Origin: Actinomadura geliboluensis
GTDB taxonomy: Bacteria > Actinomycetota > Actinomycetes > Streptosporangiales > Streptosporangiaceae
DNA length: 41,975 bases
NCBI RefSeq assembly: GCF_005889745.1
Contig: NZ_VCKZ01000021.1
Location: 1 to 41,975, forward strand
Direction: 5' to 3'
This document shows, in pieces, positions 1-7,331 of the stretch; the stretch's first letter is position 1; each line of letters opens with the position of its first letter. A model generated the notes under the pieces. That model saw only the letters and a list, made by a program, of their open reading frames with translations. It ran no database searches and was not told the origin of the DNA. The position numbers and the translations under genes are program-made.

Positions 1-246
1 GCCCCCAACACCCCGATCACCGGTGAGGGCCTCCAGGTCGTGCAGACCACTCCCGAGGTCGTTCGGAGCGCCAAGCACGTCGGCAACGACTTCGCGGTGC
101 CCGGCGCCAAGGGCTGCCTGTTCGGCGGCGGCGTCGCCGACTGGCTGGTGAACCAGATCGGCGGCTTCCCCTCGGCGGCCGGCAAGAACACGATGATCCA
201 GAACGAGTACATCGTCAAGAAGACGTACGCCCAGCTCGGATCCTGA
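1..246 (+). CDS. Secreted protein of unknown function, C-terminal part (5' end outside window)
   Basis: The frame is open from base 1 to the TGA at 244-246, so this is the last 81 residues of a gene that starts upstream of the window. It aligns without a gap to the C-terminus of the next gene (offset exactly 912 bases) at 69 of 81 residues by my count, including the PNTPITGEGLQVVQ and GNDFAVP stretches and the TMIQNEYIVKKTY tail. One cysteine (in the KGCLFG stretch) is kept at the same place as in the paralogs. By analogy it should be an exported protein of about 267 residues. Its function is unknown. The paralogy is read directly from the sequence. Confidence 0.85.
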   Translation, partial: APNTPITGEGLQVVQTTPEVVRSAKHVGNDFAVPGAKGCLFGGGVADWLVNQIGGFPSAAGKNTMIQNEYIVKKTYAQLGS

Positions 247-261
247 GCCCGCCCGACCGGT

Positions 262-290
262 CCGTGCCCGCGGCGACCCCGCGGGCACGG
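262..290 (+). terminator. Perfect 12-bp hairpin after the first paralog
   Basis: CCGTGCCCGCGG and CCGCGGGCACGG form a perfect 12-bp stem with a 5-base loop, 15 bases after the stop codon. There is no strong U tract, as is common for high-GC actinobacterial terminators. An identical copy follows the second paralog. Confidence 0.7.
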
Positions 291-354
291 TTCCACGGCC
301 TGGCCGTCCGCCGTTCAATGCCCGCTCCCCCTGGCAAGATGAAAGGACGGACTC

Positions 355-1158
355 GTGAAGTCCACTCGTTTCCGGAGGCGTCGTTCCCGGTTCGCGCTTC
401 CCGCCATGGCCGCCGCTGCGCTGCTGACCTTCGGCATGGCGACCGCTGCCTCGGCGGCCAACCCGGACCCGATCCCGTCGAGCTTCGACTTCTCCGACTG
501 CCCGCCCCTCCCGGAGGGGGCGAACCCGACCTTCTCGAACTGCTACGTGGGCGTCGTCACGAGCGGCAGCTTCAAGATCGGGAACTTCGATCAGCAGATC
601 GAGGAGCCGCTCAGGTTCACGTACGCGAACACCTTCAACCCCACCACCTTCGAGACAAAGATCATCTTCGGAGGCCTTGAAGCGCCGAAGATGCTCGTCC
701 AGCCCGGGCTGTTCGGTGACCCGTTCGTGTCGGCCGTGTATGCCAAGGTCGAGTACGCGGGCGCGTTCGAGATGCCGGTGAGCTCTGACTTCCAGATCAA
801 GCTCGGGGTGAAGGTCCGCCTCATCAACCCGCTGCTCGGCAGCAACTGCTATGTCGGGTCCAACGCGAACCCGATCCTGCTGAACCTCACCACGGGGACC
901 ACCAGCCCGCCGCCGCCCAACACCCCGATCACCGGCGAGGGCCTCCAGGTCGTGCAGACCGACCCCATCGTCGTCCGGTCCGCCAAGCACGTCGGCAACG
1001 ACTTCGCGGTCCCCGAGGCCGACAACTGCGCGTTCGGCGCCGGCGTCACCGACTGGCTGGTGAACCAGATCGGCGGCTTCCCCTCGCCGGCCGGCACCAA
1101 CACGATGATCCAGAACGAGTACATCGTCAAGAAGACGTACGCCGAGCTCGGATCCTGA
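355..1158 (+). CDS. Secreted four-cysteine protein, tandem paralog 2
   Basis: 267 residues from a GTG start, with a purine-rich ribosome site (GAAAGGACGG) just upstream. The N-terminus is a classical signal peptide: a run of Arg/Lys, a hydrophobic Ala/Leu stretch, and a probable cleavage after ATAASA near residue 34. The mature part has four cysteines (about residues 49, 63, 165, 225), suggesting two disulfides, and a central GTTSPPPPNTPITG element. It resembles unnamed secreted proteins that recur in Actinobacteria; no enzymatic motif is visible. It lies between two close paralogs, each followed by a hairpin, so the genes may be expressed separately. Function unknown; export is a confident prediction. 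Confidence 0.85.
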   Translation: MKSTRFRRRRSRFALPAMAAAALLTFGMATAASAANPDPIPSSFDFSDCPPLPEGANPTFSNCYVGVVTSGSFKIGNFDQQIEEPLRFTYANTFNPTTFETKIIFGGLEAPKMLVQPGLFGDPFVSAVYAKVEYAGAFEMPVSSDFQIKLGVKVRLINPLLGSNCYVGSNANPILLNLTTGTTSPPPPNTPITGEGLQVVQTDPIVVRSAKHVGNDFAVPEADNCAFGAGVTDWLVNQIGGFPSPAGTNTMIQNEYIVKKTYAELGS

Positions 1159-1201
1159 GCTGCCCGACCGGTCCGTGCCCGCGGCGACCCCGCGGGCACG
1201 G
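913..1201 (+). repeat. Second copy of a 0.29-kb tandem duplication (first copy 1-290)
   Basis: Bases 913-1158 match 1-246 colinearly with no indel in the coding part; the following intergenic DNA including the hairpin also matches with a one-base length difference. The repeat spacing, 912 bases, equals about one gene unit. This indicates a fairly recent gene duplication or gene conversion that included the terminator. Confidence 0.8.
1173..1201 (+). terminator. Perfect 12-bp hairpin after the second paralog
   Basis: Same 12-bp stem and CGACC loop as at 262-290, starting 15 bases after the stop codon. Conservation of the complete hairpin between two copies of the gene supports a role in transcription termination or mRNA 3'-end protection. 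Confidence 0.7.
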
Positions 1202-1232
1202 ACCACGCTGCCGGACGAGAGAGGAGAGGTGC

Positions 1233-2039
1233 ATGAATTGGGCATTAACGCGTAGAAGGGCCGCCGTCGGCGCGGTGTGTTCGCTCGCCGCGACTGGGAT
1301 GTTCTTGGCGGGAAGCTCCTCCGCCCAAGCTCGTACGGTTCCGACGGCACCCGCCGAAACCGGCCTGCCGGACTTCGACTTCTCTGATTGCCCCTCCGTT
1401 CCGGAGGATTACGAAAGATACATTGGGACGTGCTACGACCAAGTCGTGGTCGGTGGCCGGATCCAGATCGGTCGGCTCAGTCACGAGATCACTGACCCGA
1501 TCAAGTTCACCTACGCCCAGGTGACGGAATTGACGACCGGGGAGAGGCAGCTCCTGGTGGGGCCGCTGCACACGAAGAAGGTGGCGCTGCCCTCGGAGGC
1601 CATCGGCCTTCCGCCGGGCAGGACGGTCTTCGCGGCTCCCGAGTACGCGGGCGGCTTCACGATCAACTACCCGGACATGACGATCGGTCTGAAGATCCGC
1701 CTGAGCGGGGCCGGGCTCGGCGGTTCCTGCGTGATCGGCAGCGACGAGGACCCGATTCCGCTGAGCATGACGACGGGTACCACGAACCCGCCTCCGCCGA
1801 ACACCCCGATCACCGGCGTCCCGTTCACGCGGGCGGGGACCGTCGGGAAGGCGACCGTCATGTCGGCGACGCACGTGGACAACGCCTTCCCCGCACCCGC
1901 CGCGCGGGGATGCGAGCAGTCCGGGACGAACATCGACGACCTCGTGAACTCGGCGGCCGGCCTGCCGTCCCCGGCAGGCACGAACACGGTCGTCCTCGAC
2001 CACTACATCGCCCTGCTCGGCATCAACAACCTTCCCTGA
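1233..2039 (+). CDS. Secreted four-cysteine protein, divergent tandem paralog 3
   Basis: 268 residues; ATG preceded by a strong GAGAGGAGAGG ribosome site. It has a signal peptide (RRR, then a hydrophobic Ala/Gly/Leu stretch, likely cut after SSAQA). It keeps the four mature cysteines of paralog 2 (in FSDCP, GTCY, GSCVIG and RGCE), the GTTNPPPPNTPITG element and a SPAGTNT motif near the end, but is otherwise much diverged. It is the third member of the array and ends before a separate, longer hairpin. Exported protein, function unknown. Confidence 0.85.
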   Translation: MNWALTRRRAAVGAVCSLAATGMFLAGSSSAQARTVPTAPAETGLPDFDFSDCPSVPEDYERYIGTCYDQVVVGGRIQIGRLSHEITDPIKFTYAQVTELTTGERQLLVGPLHTKKVALPSEAIGLPPGRTVFAAPEYAGGFTINYPDMTIGLKIRLSGAGLGGSCVIGSDEDPIPLSMTTGTTNPPPPNTPITGVPFTRAGTVGKATVMSATHVDNAFPAPAARGCEQSGTNIDDLVNSAAGLPSPAGTNTVVLDHYIALLGINNLP

Positions 2040-2115
2040 CCGGCGGCGGTCTGGGCACCGAGTATTGCGCGGCGCCCCTCCCGCCATCTGTCGAGCAGCA
2101 ATTCTGGCCGTGCGT

Positions 2116-2156
2116 TTCTCAGGGCCCCGCCATGAGAGGTGGCGGGGCCCTGAGAA
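2116..2156 (+). terminator. 16-bp perfect stem hairpin closing the secreted-protein array
   Basis: TTCTCAGGGCCCCGCC (2116-2131) pairs exactly with GGCGGGGCCCTGAGAA (2141-2156) across a 9-base loop. It lies 76 bases after the third paralog's stop. Likely a strong intrinsic terminator. Confidence 0.8.
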
Positions 2157-2288
2157 CGAGTCCAGCGCCATTGACGCCGACTGCGAAAATGGGCCTGGCG
2201 CGCTCAGGTCGCACGGTGGCATTCTGGAACTCGGCACTGTCGGCTCGCACAGCGATCCACAGGTGTTCGGTGGTGAGGCGCGGACCAC

Positions 2289-3029
2289 ATGAGACCCGAC
2301 GACAGCCCCGACGGATTCGCCGAGGGCGCTTATATCGCCAGGCAGACCTGGTGGGGCAATCTGCCGGTCTTGGTGGGCTGCGGCGCCGTGGACGCGTTCC
2401 TGCTCTATCAGACCATTCGTAATCCCGGGCCCGGCATCGCCCTCGGACTGACGATGTTCAGCGGAGTGACCGCGATACTCGCCGTGCTTGTCACGAGGTC
2501 GGTGCGTCGCGGGGAGGTTTCGTTCGCGGTGGACGCGCGCGGCGTCTACTTCGGCTACACCGCAGAAGACGCCGAGCCGGAGCTGATCCCCTGGTCATGG
2601 ATCGACTGCATCGTGACCTTCGACCGGATCGTGCGCAGCGGCAGGCAGAGGACGCGCCATCACTACGTGGGGGTCGAACTCAACGCCGCCGGTGTCACCA
2701 CCCGGATGAGCCGTTTGCCCAGGCCACCGGAACTCCCTCCGGCGACCGTCGCGGAGGAGCAGTTCAAGGAGGCCGTCTTCGGTCCCTGGCTGCGCCGCAT
2801 GGGCGCCGAGCCGTCGCTGGCGTCGCAAAGGATCCAGGGCTGGCGGCTGGACGGGGAAAGGCTGGCCGAGGCGGTCATGCGCTACTCGCCCGATACGCCC
2901 ATCGCGGAGCGGCCCACGCGCCGGGATCCCGGCATCGCGGGCGTCGCGGCCGCGGCCTGGGAGATGGGCAAGAACCTCAAACGGCTCTCTGAACAGGACG
3001 ACTACAGGAACGACGACGACCGCCAGTGA
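2289..3029 (+). CDS. Hypothetical protein with two N-terminal membrane helices
   Basis: 246 residues. Two hydrophobic segments lie near residues 25-43 (LPVLVGCGAVDAFLLY) and 50-70 (IALGLTMFSGVTAILAVLV). They are followed by a soluble region with alternating hydrophobic strands (VSFAVDARGVYFGY, PWSWIDCIVTF, HYVGVEL) that resembles the short beta-rich domain often found behind two helices in bacterial membrane proteins. The C-terminal half is helical and charged. I recognise no named family. The next gene begins 71 bases downstream on the same strand, so the two may be co-transcribed. Confidence 0.75.
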   Translation: MRPDDSPDGFAEGAYIARQTWWGNLPVLVGCGAVDAFLLYQTIRNPGPGIALGLTMFSGVTAILAVLVTRSVRRGEVSFAVDARGVYFGYTAEDAEPELIPWSWIDCIVTFDRIVRSGRQRTRHHYVGVELNAAGVTTRMSRLPRPPELPPATVAEEQFKEAVFGPWLRRMGAEPSLASQRIQGWRLDGERLAEAVMRYSPDTPIAERPTRRDPGIAGVAAAAWEMGKNLKRLSEQDDYRNDDDRQ

Positions 3030-3100
3030 CGATGCCGCCGGAGCCGAAAGCCGACGACTCGACCGCGCCCAGCGGACGATGAGGAACCCGTAGGAGTGTC

Positions 3101-4486
3101 ATGGCAACCGCAGCCTTGAGTAACCGGATTCCGTTCGAGACCAGCCGTCCATGGGTGATCGGCGCCGTCTTGCTCTGCGCGATCGGGACGCTCGGGGCGG
3201 TCGCCAACTCTGCGCGGCCCAGAGGCCACGTCGGGCGCGCGGCCGGGTTCGCGGACGTCCTGCGCATCAACCCGGGCGTGGTGCAGGCCGAGCAGGCCGC
3301 CGTGGTCGCGGTGGTGACGGTCGCCGGCTTGGCGGCGATGTGGTGGTCGCTGCGCCGGAGCTGGCCGTGGCTCCTGGTCGCGGGGGTTGTGCTGATGCTC
3401 CCGACCGAGTTCGTGTACGTCGTGGCGCGGAACGACTTTTACACCGGCGCGGCCTGGTTCTACTTCGGCTCGGTCACCGCCGGGGCGCAACTGGTGTTGT
3501 TAGGGACGCTGGCCGCCGGGCTCCGGCTCGTCCACATCGGGGCGCCCGGTGCGGGCGCGATCCTGATCGGGGCGGGAGTGGGCGCGCAGGTCTTCGGCGC
3601 GTCCACGGACATGTTGATAGCGCACATCGAGATCGCGCGGCCTGGTGGCTACCCGTGGGACTTCGCCGAAGTCGTCCAGATCCTGATCCGTCTCTTCTTC
3701 CTGGCCACGTCGATCGGTGGGGCCTTCCTGGCGCTGGGCCTGTACTACCGCTACGACGGACGTCCCGAGCTGGCCGCACCGTCCGGCGACGCCGAGCCCG
3801 CGATGGGCGTCCGGACGGCGATCGCGGGCGCGGTGGCGGTCCTCGCGTTCATCCCGGCCGCCGGCATGGAGACGGTCAAGGGCGGCTTCGCGGTCAAAGC
3901 GTGCTGGCTGCTGCTGGCCGCCGGTCTGGTGGCGGCTGCGCTGGCGGGGCTTCGCGCGGCGGTCGGCACCATCGTCGCCTCGGCCGCCGTCATCGGCTTC
4001 TCTGGCCCGGCAAGCGCGCTCATACAAGGGCAGCATTCGGGCTTTATCAGCATGTGGTTCCTGGTGGCGCTCGGCGTGGTGGCGGGTGCCGCCGCCGCGT
4101 TCCCGCCCTGGCGCCACTGGGCCGCCCTCACCGTATGCACCTCGTGTGCCGCCGTCCTCGCCCTGACGATGGTGGTCCGCCCGGACCGCATGACGGTCGT
4201 CATGCTCCTTCTTCTCGCCGCCACCATCACGCTCGCGATCGCTTCACTCGGTGTCTGGCTGACCCAGGACGGACTTTCCCCTGCCGTCCTGGGCCCGCTG
4301 ATGTTCGCGACCGTCATCGGTGCCTGCGGCCTGCTCGGCGACTGGCAGGGAACCGGCCGTCGGGGACCGAACGCGGAGCTGTTCCGCGAACCCGGCCACC
4401 TCTGGCTCTACACCGTCCTCTTGCTTCTGGCGGGCCTCGCCGTCGTCGCCCTCGACCGCTGGCGACCACGTCCCACCGAAGACTGA
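3101..4486 (+). CDS. Polytopic membrane protein of unknown function
   Basis: 461 residues; ATG with AGGAG four bases upstream. The sequence is a chain of about 12-14 hydrophobic segments joined by short loops, for example WVIGAVLLCAIGTLGAV, LIRLFFLATSIGGAFLALGL and LWLYTVLLLLAGLAVVAL. I see no transporter signature, catalytic motif or soluble domain. It converges on the ATP-binding protein gene, leaving 13 bases between the two stops. It could be a transporter-like or structural membrane protein; function is unassigned. Confidence 0.75.
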   Translation: MATAALSNRIPFETSRPWVIGAVLLCAIGTLGAVANSARPRGHVGRAAGFADVLRINPGVVQAEQAAVVAVVTVAGLAAMWWSLRRSWPWLLVAGVVLMLPTEFVYVVARNDFYTGAAWFYFGSVTAGAQLVLLGTLAAGLRLVHIGAPGAGAILIGAGVGAQVFGASTDMLIAHIEIARPGGYPWDFAEVVQILIRLFFLATSIGGAFLALGLYYRYDGRPELAAPSGDAEPAMGVRTAIAGAVAVLAFIPAAGMETVKGGFAVKACWLLLAAGLVAAALAGLRAAVGTIVASAAVIGFSGPASALIQGQHSGFISMWFLVALGVVAGAAAAFPPWRHWAALTVCTSCAAVLALTMVVRPDRMTVVMLLLLAATITLAIASLGVWLTQDGLSPAVLGPLMFATVIGACGLLGDWQGTGRRGPNAELFREPGHLWLYTVLLLLAGLAVVALDRWRPRPTED

Positions 4487-4499
4487 CGCGCCTTCGCCG

Positions 4500-5018
4500 T
4501 CAGCGATCGCCGGTATGCGCGGAGGTGTTCGCCCTGAGCGACGTCCCGTCGTGCGTGCCGTCTCGCGGACGCGGCGGAGTCGGAGCGCCCTCGAACGCCT
4601 TGGCGCGGCCGTCCTCGCGGTTCTCGGGACGTGCCGTATGCGGCACCTCGAACCACACACGCAGCCGACCGTCGTCGAGCTGCTCGAACCCCCACGACTT
4701 GGCGAGCATCGACAGGATGGGCAGGCCGCGCCCGTGCTCGCCGTGCGGATCGTCCCGGTGATGCGGGACGGTGCTGCCGCCCTCGTCCGTGACCTCGATC
4801 CGGATGTTGGCCGTGTCCACGTAGGCGTCCACCTCCACGAGGTGGCCCGTTCCGTGGACGATCGCGTTCGTCAGCGTCTCCGACAGCAGCAGGACGCTGT
4901 CATCGCAGGCGCTGTGCGTCGCGCCGAGCAGCGGTTCGAGCCGCCCGAGCAGCCACCGCCGTCCGTTGGCCACGTTCTTTCGGGCGGACGGGATGACGCA
5001 CGTCCCCAAGTGCTTCAT
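4500..5018 (-). CDS. RsbW-like ATP-binding (HATPase_c_2) regulatory protein
   Basis: 172 residues from an ATG whose ATGA overlaps the stop of the gene upstream, indicating translational coupling. The GHKL ATPase motifs are visible: SVLLLSETLTNAIVHG (N box), IEVTDEGG (D-x-G of the G1 box) and HGRGLPILSMLAKSWG (G2 region). This is the fold of anti-sigma factor/serine kinases of the RsbW type. The last 45 or so residues are Pro/Arg/Thr-rich and probably disordered. In Actinobacteria such proteins are often encoded beside WhiJ-like XRE regulators and DUF397 proteins, as here. A role in binding a sigma factor or anti-anti-sigma factor is inferred. Confidence 0.85.
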   Translation of the reverse strand: MKHLGTCVIPSARKNVANGRRWLLGRLEPLLGATHSACDDSVLLLSETLTNAIVHGTGHLVEVDAYVDTANIRIEVTDEGGSTVPHHRDDPHGEHGRGLPILSMLAKSWGFEQLDDGRLRVWFEVPHTARPENREDGRAKAFEGAPTPPRPRDGTHDGTSLRANTSAHTGDR

Positions 5019-5296
5019 CGGGCCCGCACCGCCCATGCCACCCGGGCCGCGGCCTCGGCCACGTCCCCGGCGATGCTCCACTGGTCGCCGAAGGCGTAGA
5101 GCCATCGTCCCCGGTGGTCCACCGCCGCGACCCCGAGCCACTTGCGCGGCCAGGCCCGCTCCGGCACCCACAGCACCGCCTCACCCCGCGACGGGTGGAC
5201 GAGCATGGAGGTGCACTGCTGGCGTTCTCCCAGCTTGTAACACAGATCAGCCAGGAGGCCGAACCGCACCGCGTGCGGCCGCTGATCCGCTGACAT
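5015..5296 (-). CDS. Small protein coupled to the RsbW-like ATPase gene
   Basis: 93 residues from the ATG at 5296, chosen over an upstream in-frame ATG because GGAGAAGGGG lies at ribosome-binding distance. The product begins MSADQRPHAVRFGLLADLCY and contains TSMLVHPSRGEAVLWVPE and WLYAFGDQW, a mixed alpha/beta pattern with conserved-looking tryptophans. No named domain is evident. Its TGA overlaps the ATG of the ATPase gene, so the two are almost certainly made together. It may be a partner or regulator of that ATPase (inference). Confidence 0.75.
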   Translation of the reverse strand: MSADQRPHAVRFGLLADLCYKLGERQQCTSMLVHPSRGEAVLWVPERAWPRKWLGVAAVDHRGRWLYAFGDQWSIAGDVAEAAARVAWAVRAR

Positions 5297-5492
5297 CGTC
5301 GGACGCCCCTTCTCCAGGCACGAGGACGACCACGATTCACCCAGCTTTCTTCCGTGATCACCCATACACCGTGCGTAATTTTCGCTACGGTCAGAGTGTG
5401 CACTGTCGATCTACTCTCCGTAAAGGGTTCGGATGGACTAGTGCATTTGATTTTCTTGCAAGTGTCACCCAAACCGGGCGAAAGGAGATGTA

Positions 5493-6350
5493 ATGGCTGG
5501 CCGATCAAGCCCTACGGTTCGCCGTCGCCGCCTGTCGAAGGAGCTGCGGCAGCTCCGCCGCGACTCGGGTAAGACCCGGGAGCAGGTTGCCGGCTTCGTT
5601 GGCTGCTCGCCCGTAACGATCACTCGCATCGAAGGCGCTCAGACCGCAGGGACGGTCCCGATCGTCGCAAGGATGCTGGAGTTCTACGGAGTAGAGGGCA
5701 GGAGGCGCGACGTCCTCCTCACCCTGTGCCGCGAGGCACGCAAGCGCGGCTGGTGGCACCAGTACTCCGGCTCCATCCCCGAGTGGTTCGAGGTCTTTGT
5801 CGGCCTCGAAGAGGAAGCCAACGAGATCCTGACGTACGAATCCGAAGCCGTCCCAGGGCTACTTCAGACCGAGCGGTACATGCGGGCGATGCTTCTCGCA
5901 GACATCCGGGTCCCGCGCGAGGAGGAGATCGACCGACAGGTCTCTCTTCGACTGAAGCGCCAGGAGCGAATGACCAGCGCTGACGCGCCAAAGATGTGGG
6001 CTGTGCTCAACGAGGCAGTGGTCCGAAGGCAGGTTGGTGGGCCAGAGACCATGCGGGAGCAACTCGAACACCTCACCTCGATATCCCTGCTCAACCACAT
6101 CAACGTTGTGGTCCTGCCGCACAGTGCTGGCGCGCACCCCTCTATGGACGGGCCCTGCAACGTCTTGAGGTTTCCTGAGCCAGCGGACCCAGATGTCGTG
6201 TATATCCAGTACCGCCGGGGAAGCATCTACCTGGAAGACGCCACGGACGTCAACGCCTACGTCGATCTATTCGATCACCTGCGCTCCTGTGCGCTCAGTC
6301 CGGACGCGTCCCGTGCTTTGATGGGGCAAGTAATCGAAGAAATGGTCTAG
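5493..6350 (+). CDS. XRE-family regulator with DUF5753 domain (WhiJ-like)
   Basis: 285 residues; the start is set by GAAAGGAGATGTA before the ATG. Residues about 10-65 form a helix-turn-helix (LSKELRQLRRDSGKTREQVA, then CSPVTITRIEGAQ). The remainder has the features of the C-terminal DUF5753 sensor region: EWFEVFVGLEEEANEILTYE, AVPGLLQTERYMRAML, and LPHSAGAHPSMDGPCNVLRF. Proteins of this build form large paralogous groups in Streptomyces and relatives and are typically followed by a DUF397 gene, as here (27 bases to the next start). It is a DNA-binding regulator, probably autoregulating this locus with the DUF397 partner. Confidence 0.93.
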   Translation: MAGRSSPTVRRRRLSKELRQLRRDSGKTREQVAGFVGCSPVTITRIEGAQTAGTVPIVARMLEFYGVEGRRRDVLLTLCREARKRGWWHQYSGSIPEWFEVFVGLEEEANEILTYESEAVPGLLQTERYMRAMLLADIRVPREEEIDRQVSLRLKRQERMTSADAPKMWAVLNEAVVRRQVGGPETMREQLEHLTSISLLNHINVVVLPHSAGAHPSMDGPCNVLRFPEPADPDVVYIQYRRGSIYLEDATDVNAYVDLFDHLRSCALSPDASRALMGQVIEEMV

Positions 6351-6376
6351 AAGTACAACTTGAAGCAGAGGCCTTC

Positions 6377-6685
6377 ATGAAGTTCCCCCACATCGAGTGG
6401 CGCACGAGTAGCCACAGCACCCAGCAAGGCAATTGCGTTGAAGTCGGCGCTTGGCGCACGAGCAGCCACAGTGGTAAGCAAGGCAACTGTGTGGAGCTTG
6501 GCGCCTGGCGAAAGAGTAGCCACAGCACGGGCAACGGCGGCCAGTGCGTTGAGGTCGCGACAGGCGAAACGATCGTGCTGGCGCGGGACTCCAAGGATCC
6601 GGACGGACCGGTGCTGGGCTTTGGCGCTGACGCCTGGGCTGTGTTCCTCAACACCGTGAAGAGCGGGCACCTCGACCTCGCCTGA
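6377..6685 (+). CDS. DUF397 protein with triplicated N-terminal motif (copy 1)
   Basis: 102 residues. The C-terminal half is a standard DUF397 ending (VLARDSKDPDGPVLGFGADA, then AVFLNTVKSGHLDLA). The N-terminal half repeats the DUF397 opening motif three times: WRTSSHSTQQGNCVEVGA, WRTSSHSGKQGNCVELGA, WRKSSHSTGNGGQCVEVAT. A usual DUF397 protein has one such unit and about 60-70 residues. It follows the WhiJ-like gene, fitting the known regulator/DUF397 pairing in which the small protein is thought to modulate or antagonise the regulator. What the extra units do is unknown; more than one partner contact is a guess. Confidence 0.9.
   Translation: MKFPHIEWRTSSHSTQQGNCVEVGAWRTSSHSGKQGNCVELGAWRKSSHSTGNGGQCVEVATGETIVLARDSKDPDGPVLGFGADAWAVFLNTVKSGHLDLA
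6398..6562 (+). repeat. Three in-frame 54-57-bp repeats in DUF397 copy 1
   Basis: Units at 6398-6451, 6452-6505 and 6506-6562, each starting at a TGG codon and encoding W-R-(T/K)-S-S-H-S, then a variable Gly-rich spacer, then C-V-E-(V/L). The third-position differences between units show the repeat is not brand-new. Confidence 0.9.
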
Positions 6686-6731
6686 CGCCTCCCGTCCACA
6701 CGCAGCAGGTCCAAGGCCGCGTCCGGGCATG

Positions 6732-6760
6732 GTCCTGGACGTCAGTACGGCGTCCAGGAC
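6732..6760 (+). terminator. 10-bp hairpin after DUF397 copy 1
   Basis: GTCCTGGACG (6732-6741) pairs with CGTCCAGGAC (6751-6760) over a 9-base loop. A related hairpin follows the second DUF397 gene. Confidence 0.6.
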
Positions 6761-6831
6761 AGCCCTACCTCCCCACATGGGTACCGCGACTCAGCCGCAC
6801 ACTGTGCCGTAGAACCAGGTGGGGAGTCGCG

Positions 6832-7143
6832 ATGGACAACAGCAACATCGTCTGGCGCAAGAGCAGCCGCAGTGCTGCCGAGGGACACTGCATCGAAGTG
6901 GCCATGTGGCGCACAAGCAGCCACAGCACCGGCAACGGCGGAGAGTGCGTAGAGGTCCGGGCCTGGCGCACGAGCACTCACAGCACGGGCAATGGCGGCA
7001 ACTGTGTGGAGGTTGCGGCGGGGGCGGCGGTGGTGCTGGCGCGGGATTCCAAGGATCCGGACGGGCCCGTGCTGGGGTTCGGGGCCGGCGCTTGGGCGGC
7101 GTTCCTCAACGCCGTCAAGAGCGGGCGCCTCGACCTAGCCTGA
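6832..7143 (+). CDS. DUF397 protein with triplicated N-terminal motif (copy 2)
   Basis: 103 residues, with GTGGGGAG upstream of the ATG. It has the same architecture as copy 1: three consecutive units (WRKSSRSAAEGHCIEVAM, WRTSSHSTGNGGECVEVRA, WRTSTHSTGNGGNCVEVAA) followed by one DUF397 tail (VVLARDSKDPDGPVLGFGAG, then LNAVKSGRLDLA). The tails of the two copies are nearly identical, so the gene was duplicated, probably with its downstream hairpin. It has its own ribosome site but no adjacent regulator gene of its own. It presumably works with the XRE-DUF5753 protein at 5493-6350. Confidence 0.9.
   Translation: MDNSNIVWRKSSRSAAEGHCIEVAMWRTSSHSTGNGGECVEVRAWRTSTHSTGNGGNCVEVAAGAAVVLARDSKDPDGPVLGFGAGAWAAFLNAVKSGRLDLA
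6853..7020 (+). repeat. Three in-frame 54-57-bp repeats in DUF397 copy 2
   Basis: Units at 6853-6906, 6907-6963 and 6964-7020, each opening with a TGG codon. Units 2 and 3 share the STGNGG spacer, which also occurs in unit 3 of copy 1. The first unit is the most diverged. Confidence 0.9.
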
Positions 7144-7210
7144 CGCCCCCTCCTGGCCCCTCGTGGACGGCGCGTCCGCGTAGGCCGCGACCGGCGCACC
7201 CGAGCACCAT

Positions 7211-7236
7211 CCTGGACGTCATCCCGGCGGTCCAGG
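7211..7236 (+). terminator. Hairpin after DUF397 copy 2
   Basis: CCTGGAC (7211-7217) pairs with GTCCAGG (7230-7236). The sequence CCTGGACGTCA and the GTCCAGG arm are shared with the hairpin at 6732-6760, so it is a homologous, partly decayed version. Confidence 0.5.
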
Positions 7237-7331
7237 TCACCCGCTCCTCTGCGTGGGCGCCGCGACCCCGTCGCACGATGCGCCGTAGGAATTCGGCTTG
7301 TCCCCATCGCGGTCGCGTTCTGGTGCCTCTT

